64,000 bases of DNA from Rhabdophis nuchalis (lineage: Eukaryota > Chordata > Lepidosauria > Squamata > Natricidae). The stretch covers positions 166,671,503 through 166,735,502 of the forward strand of contig CM077645.1 in the NCBI GenBank assembly GCA_039707465.1. The letters run 5' to 3'. Positions 62,944-64,000 of the stretch are shown piece by piece (the stretch's first letter is position 1; each line of letters opens with the position of its first letter). Position numbers and translations under genes: made by a program. Below the pieces are notes generated by a model. That model saw only the letters and a list, made by a program, of their open reading frames with translations, searched no databases and was not told the DNA's origin.

Positions 62944-63500
62944 CTGTTAAAAAGGACATAATACAAATGGGGAAAGGAAAATGCATAACAATTTTAGACA
63001 CACGTGGTTATAAGCACAATAAGAATACTGTAAAGCAGTAGTTGGTAGGTTGATTAATTCTCCAATCACTTTTCAAACATCACTTTTATGTTAAGTATAA
63101 AATAATTACTCTAATCTTCTCACGTTAGTAGTGTTACTTGAATTGATTAACAAAGTACCAAAACATTATGCCATAGAGCCAATAAAGCACCCATAAACTT
63201 GTTTCTAAAAGCTAGAATTTACATTCTTGTTTTCTTTATTTCTTTAGGAAATAAATTACATGAAGCTGATTTTGTTCTACTTTCAAACTGCTATCAAAAA
63301 GTAAAATTATTTTCAGATGATTTTTTTTTCATAAGTGTTTTTATTCCTGAACCTGAAATTATGAATGAGACCTTTGCACAATCTTCACGGGAAATATAAA
63401 CAAGTATCTTGCTTAATTTAAACTGGTAGTAAGGCTGGTAAGAACAAGAACAAAAGGTGAAAATGTCTAAGAGTTTGTTCCATGTTATTTTTTCTTATAT
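62944..63500 (-). other. SEH1L intron, nothing recognised
   Basis: I searched the minus strand here for the preceding SEH1L exon (WD-repeat end and NPSLG-type linker) and did not find it. Confidence 0.4.
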
Positions 63501-63835
63501 TATTATTATTATTATTTACTTTATTCATTAAACATGAAACAGCCAACTGAACACTTAAAAATGCATTACAAATACCATTGACTGGTGCTAATGGTTGATA
63601 TGGTTTGCTGCCAGCATCCTAGGTATCAACCAAGTACCTTCTTAGAATGTAATATGTTCCAAGTAGCACAGTTTTTTGCAGTTCCGCTGGTATTATTGCA
63701 GGAAGCTGCAATTTGTTGATGTATTTAGTAAAATTCTTGGACATGGTATGGTGCCAAATGCCCCAATGACAATGGGTATCACTAATAATAATAATATGTT
63801 GTTGTTATTATCATCATCATCATCATCATCTTATT
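63500..63835 (-). mobile_element. Possible LINE 3' fragment with AAT/ATC microsatellites
   Basis: (ATT)n at 63502-63517 and (AAT)n plus (ATC)n at 63783-63830 bracket GTGCTAATGGTTGATATGGT and GTGCCAAATGCCCCAATGAC. The second block resembles the 3' region of a reptile LINE with a trinucleotide tail (possibly R4-like). Low certainty. Confidence 0.35.
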
Positions 63836-64000
63836 ATATACAAAATATATTTGCTACCATAGCTATGCTGAATAACTGCAGCCCCAGAATTTCTTCAGGC
63901 TCATAAGCAGTTGTTAGGTACTTTTATTTTTTCCTTTCCTTATGTTTCATCAACCACCATCATGACATAATACATCGCAAGGAAACATATAGCTAAAGTA

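Noticed and set aside
1..64000. Endogenous retrovirus or viral insertion
   Set aside because: I saw no LTR pair, gag, pol or env-like frames. All reverse-transcriptase fragments are of non-LTR type.

Overview
This is a vertebrate window, almost certainly squamate and most likely snake. The evidence is the repeat set: L2/CR1-group LINEs ending in (TTTA)n beside a conserved 'CCCGCCCTTCTCC' 3' end, CR1 tails, a Sauria-type SINE, hAT elements including SPIN-type copies, Tigger-like elements and long microsatellites. There is no bacterial or viral gene content, and most long open frames are transposon or simple-repeat translations.

The window is dominated by one host gene, CEP192 (centrosomal protein 192), on the minus strand. 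I reconstructed 39 consecutive coding exons from the start codon at 53498 down to an exon at 13-211. Every one has GT donor and AG acceptor dinucleotides, and every junction keeps the reading frame. The model gives 6,454 coding nt (about 2,151 codons); the last few hundred codons lie left of the window. A CpG-rich promoter region with NRF1-, E2F- and CCAAT-type motifs lies at about 55.2-55.8 kb.

Upstream of CEP192 on the same strand is the 3' end of SEH1L (nucleoporin and GATOR2 subunit). Both alternative C-terminal exons are present: a 13-nt coding end of the short isoform (62931-62943) and the long-isoform terminal exon (61139-61349). The tandem order SEH1L then CEP192 matches the order I know from human chromosome 18p11.

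The introns hold roughly fifty recognisable repeats. Left part (0-20 kb): L2 and CR1 fragments, three non-autonomous DNA elements with clear target duplications, an inverted SINE pair, and a 1.5-kb TA-flanked element 36 bp from an exon. Middle (20-45 kb): a second 1.6-kb TA-flanked element in the opposite orientation, a Sauria SINE, a TA-flanked element whose core is a GC-rich hairpin of about 500 bp, and a SPIN-type hAT. Right part (45-60 kb): a 2.9-kb L2 with endonuclease and reverse-transcriptase domains, a retroinsertion that duplicated a CEP192 splice acceptor, a second L2 with a deletion at its catalytic motif, another SPIN-type element and a LINE of a different lineage.

I found no previously undescribed multi-gene system. 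The most interesting items are the duplicated splice acceptor in front of CEP192 coding exon 2, a four-codon upstream ORF ending one base before the CEP192 start, the family of TA-flanked elements with unrelated cores, and the paired SEH1L terminal exons.
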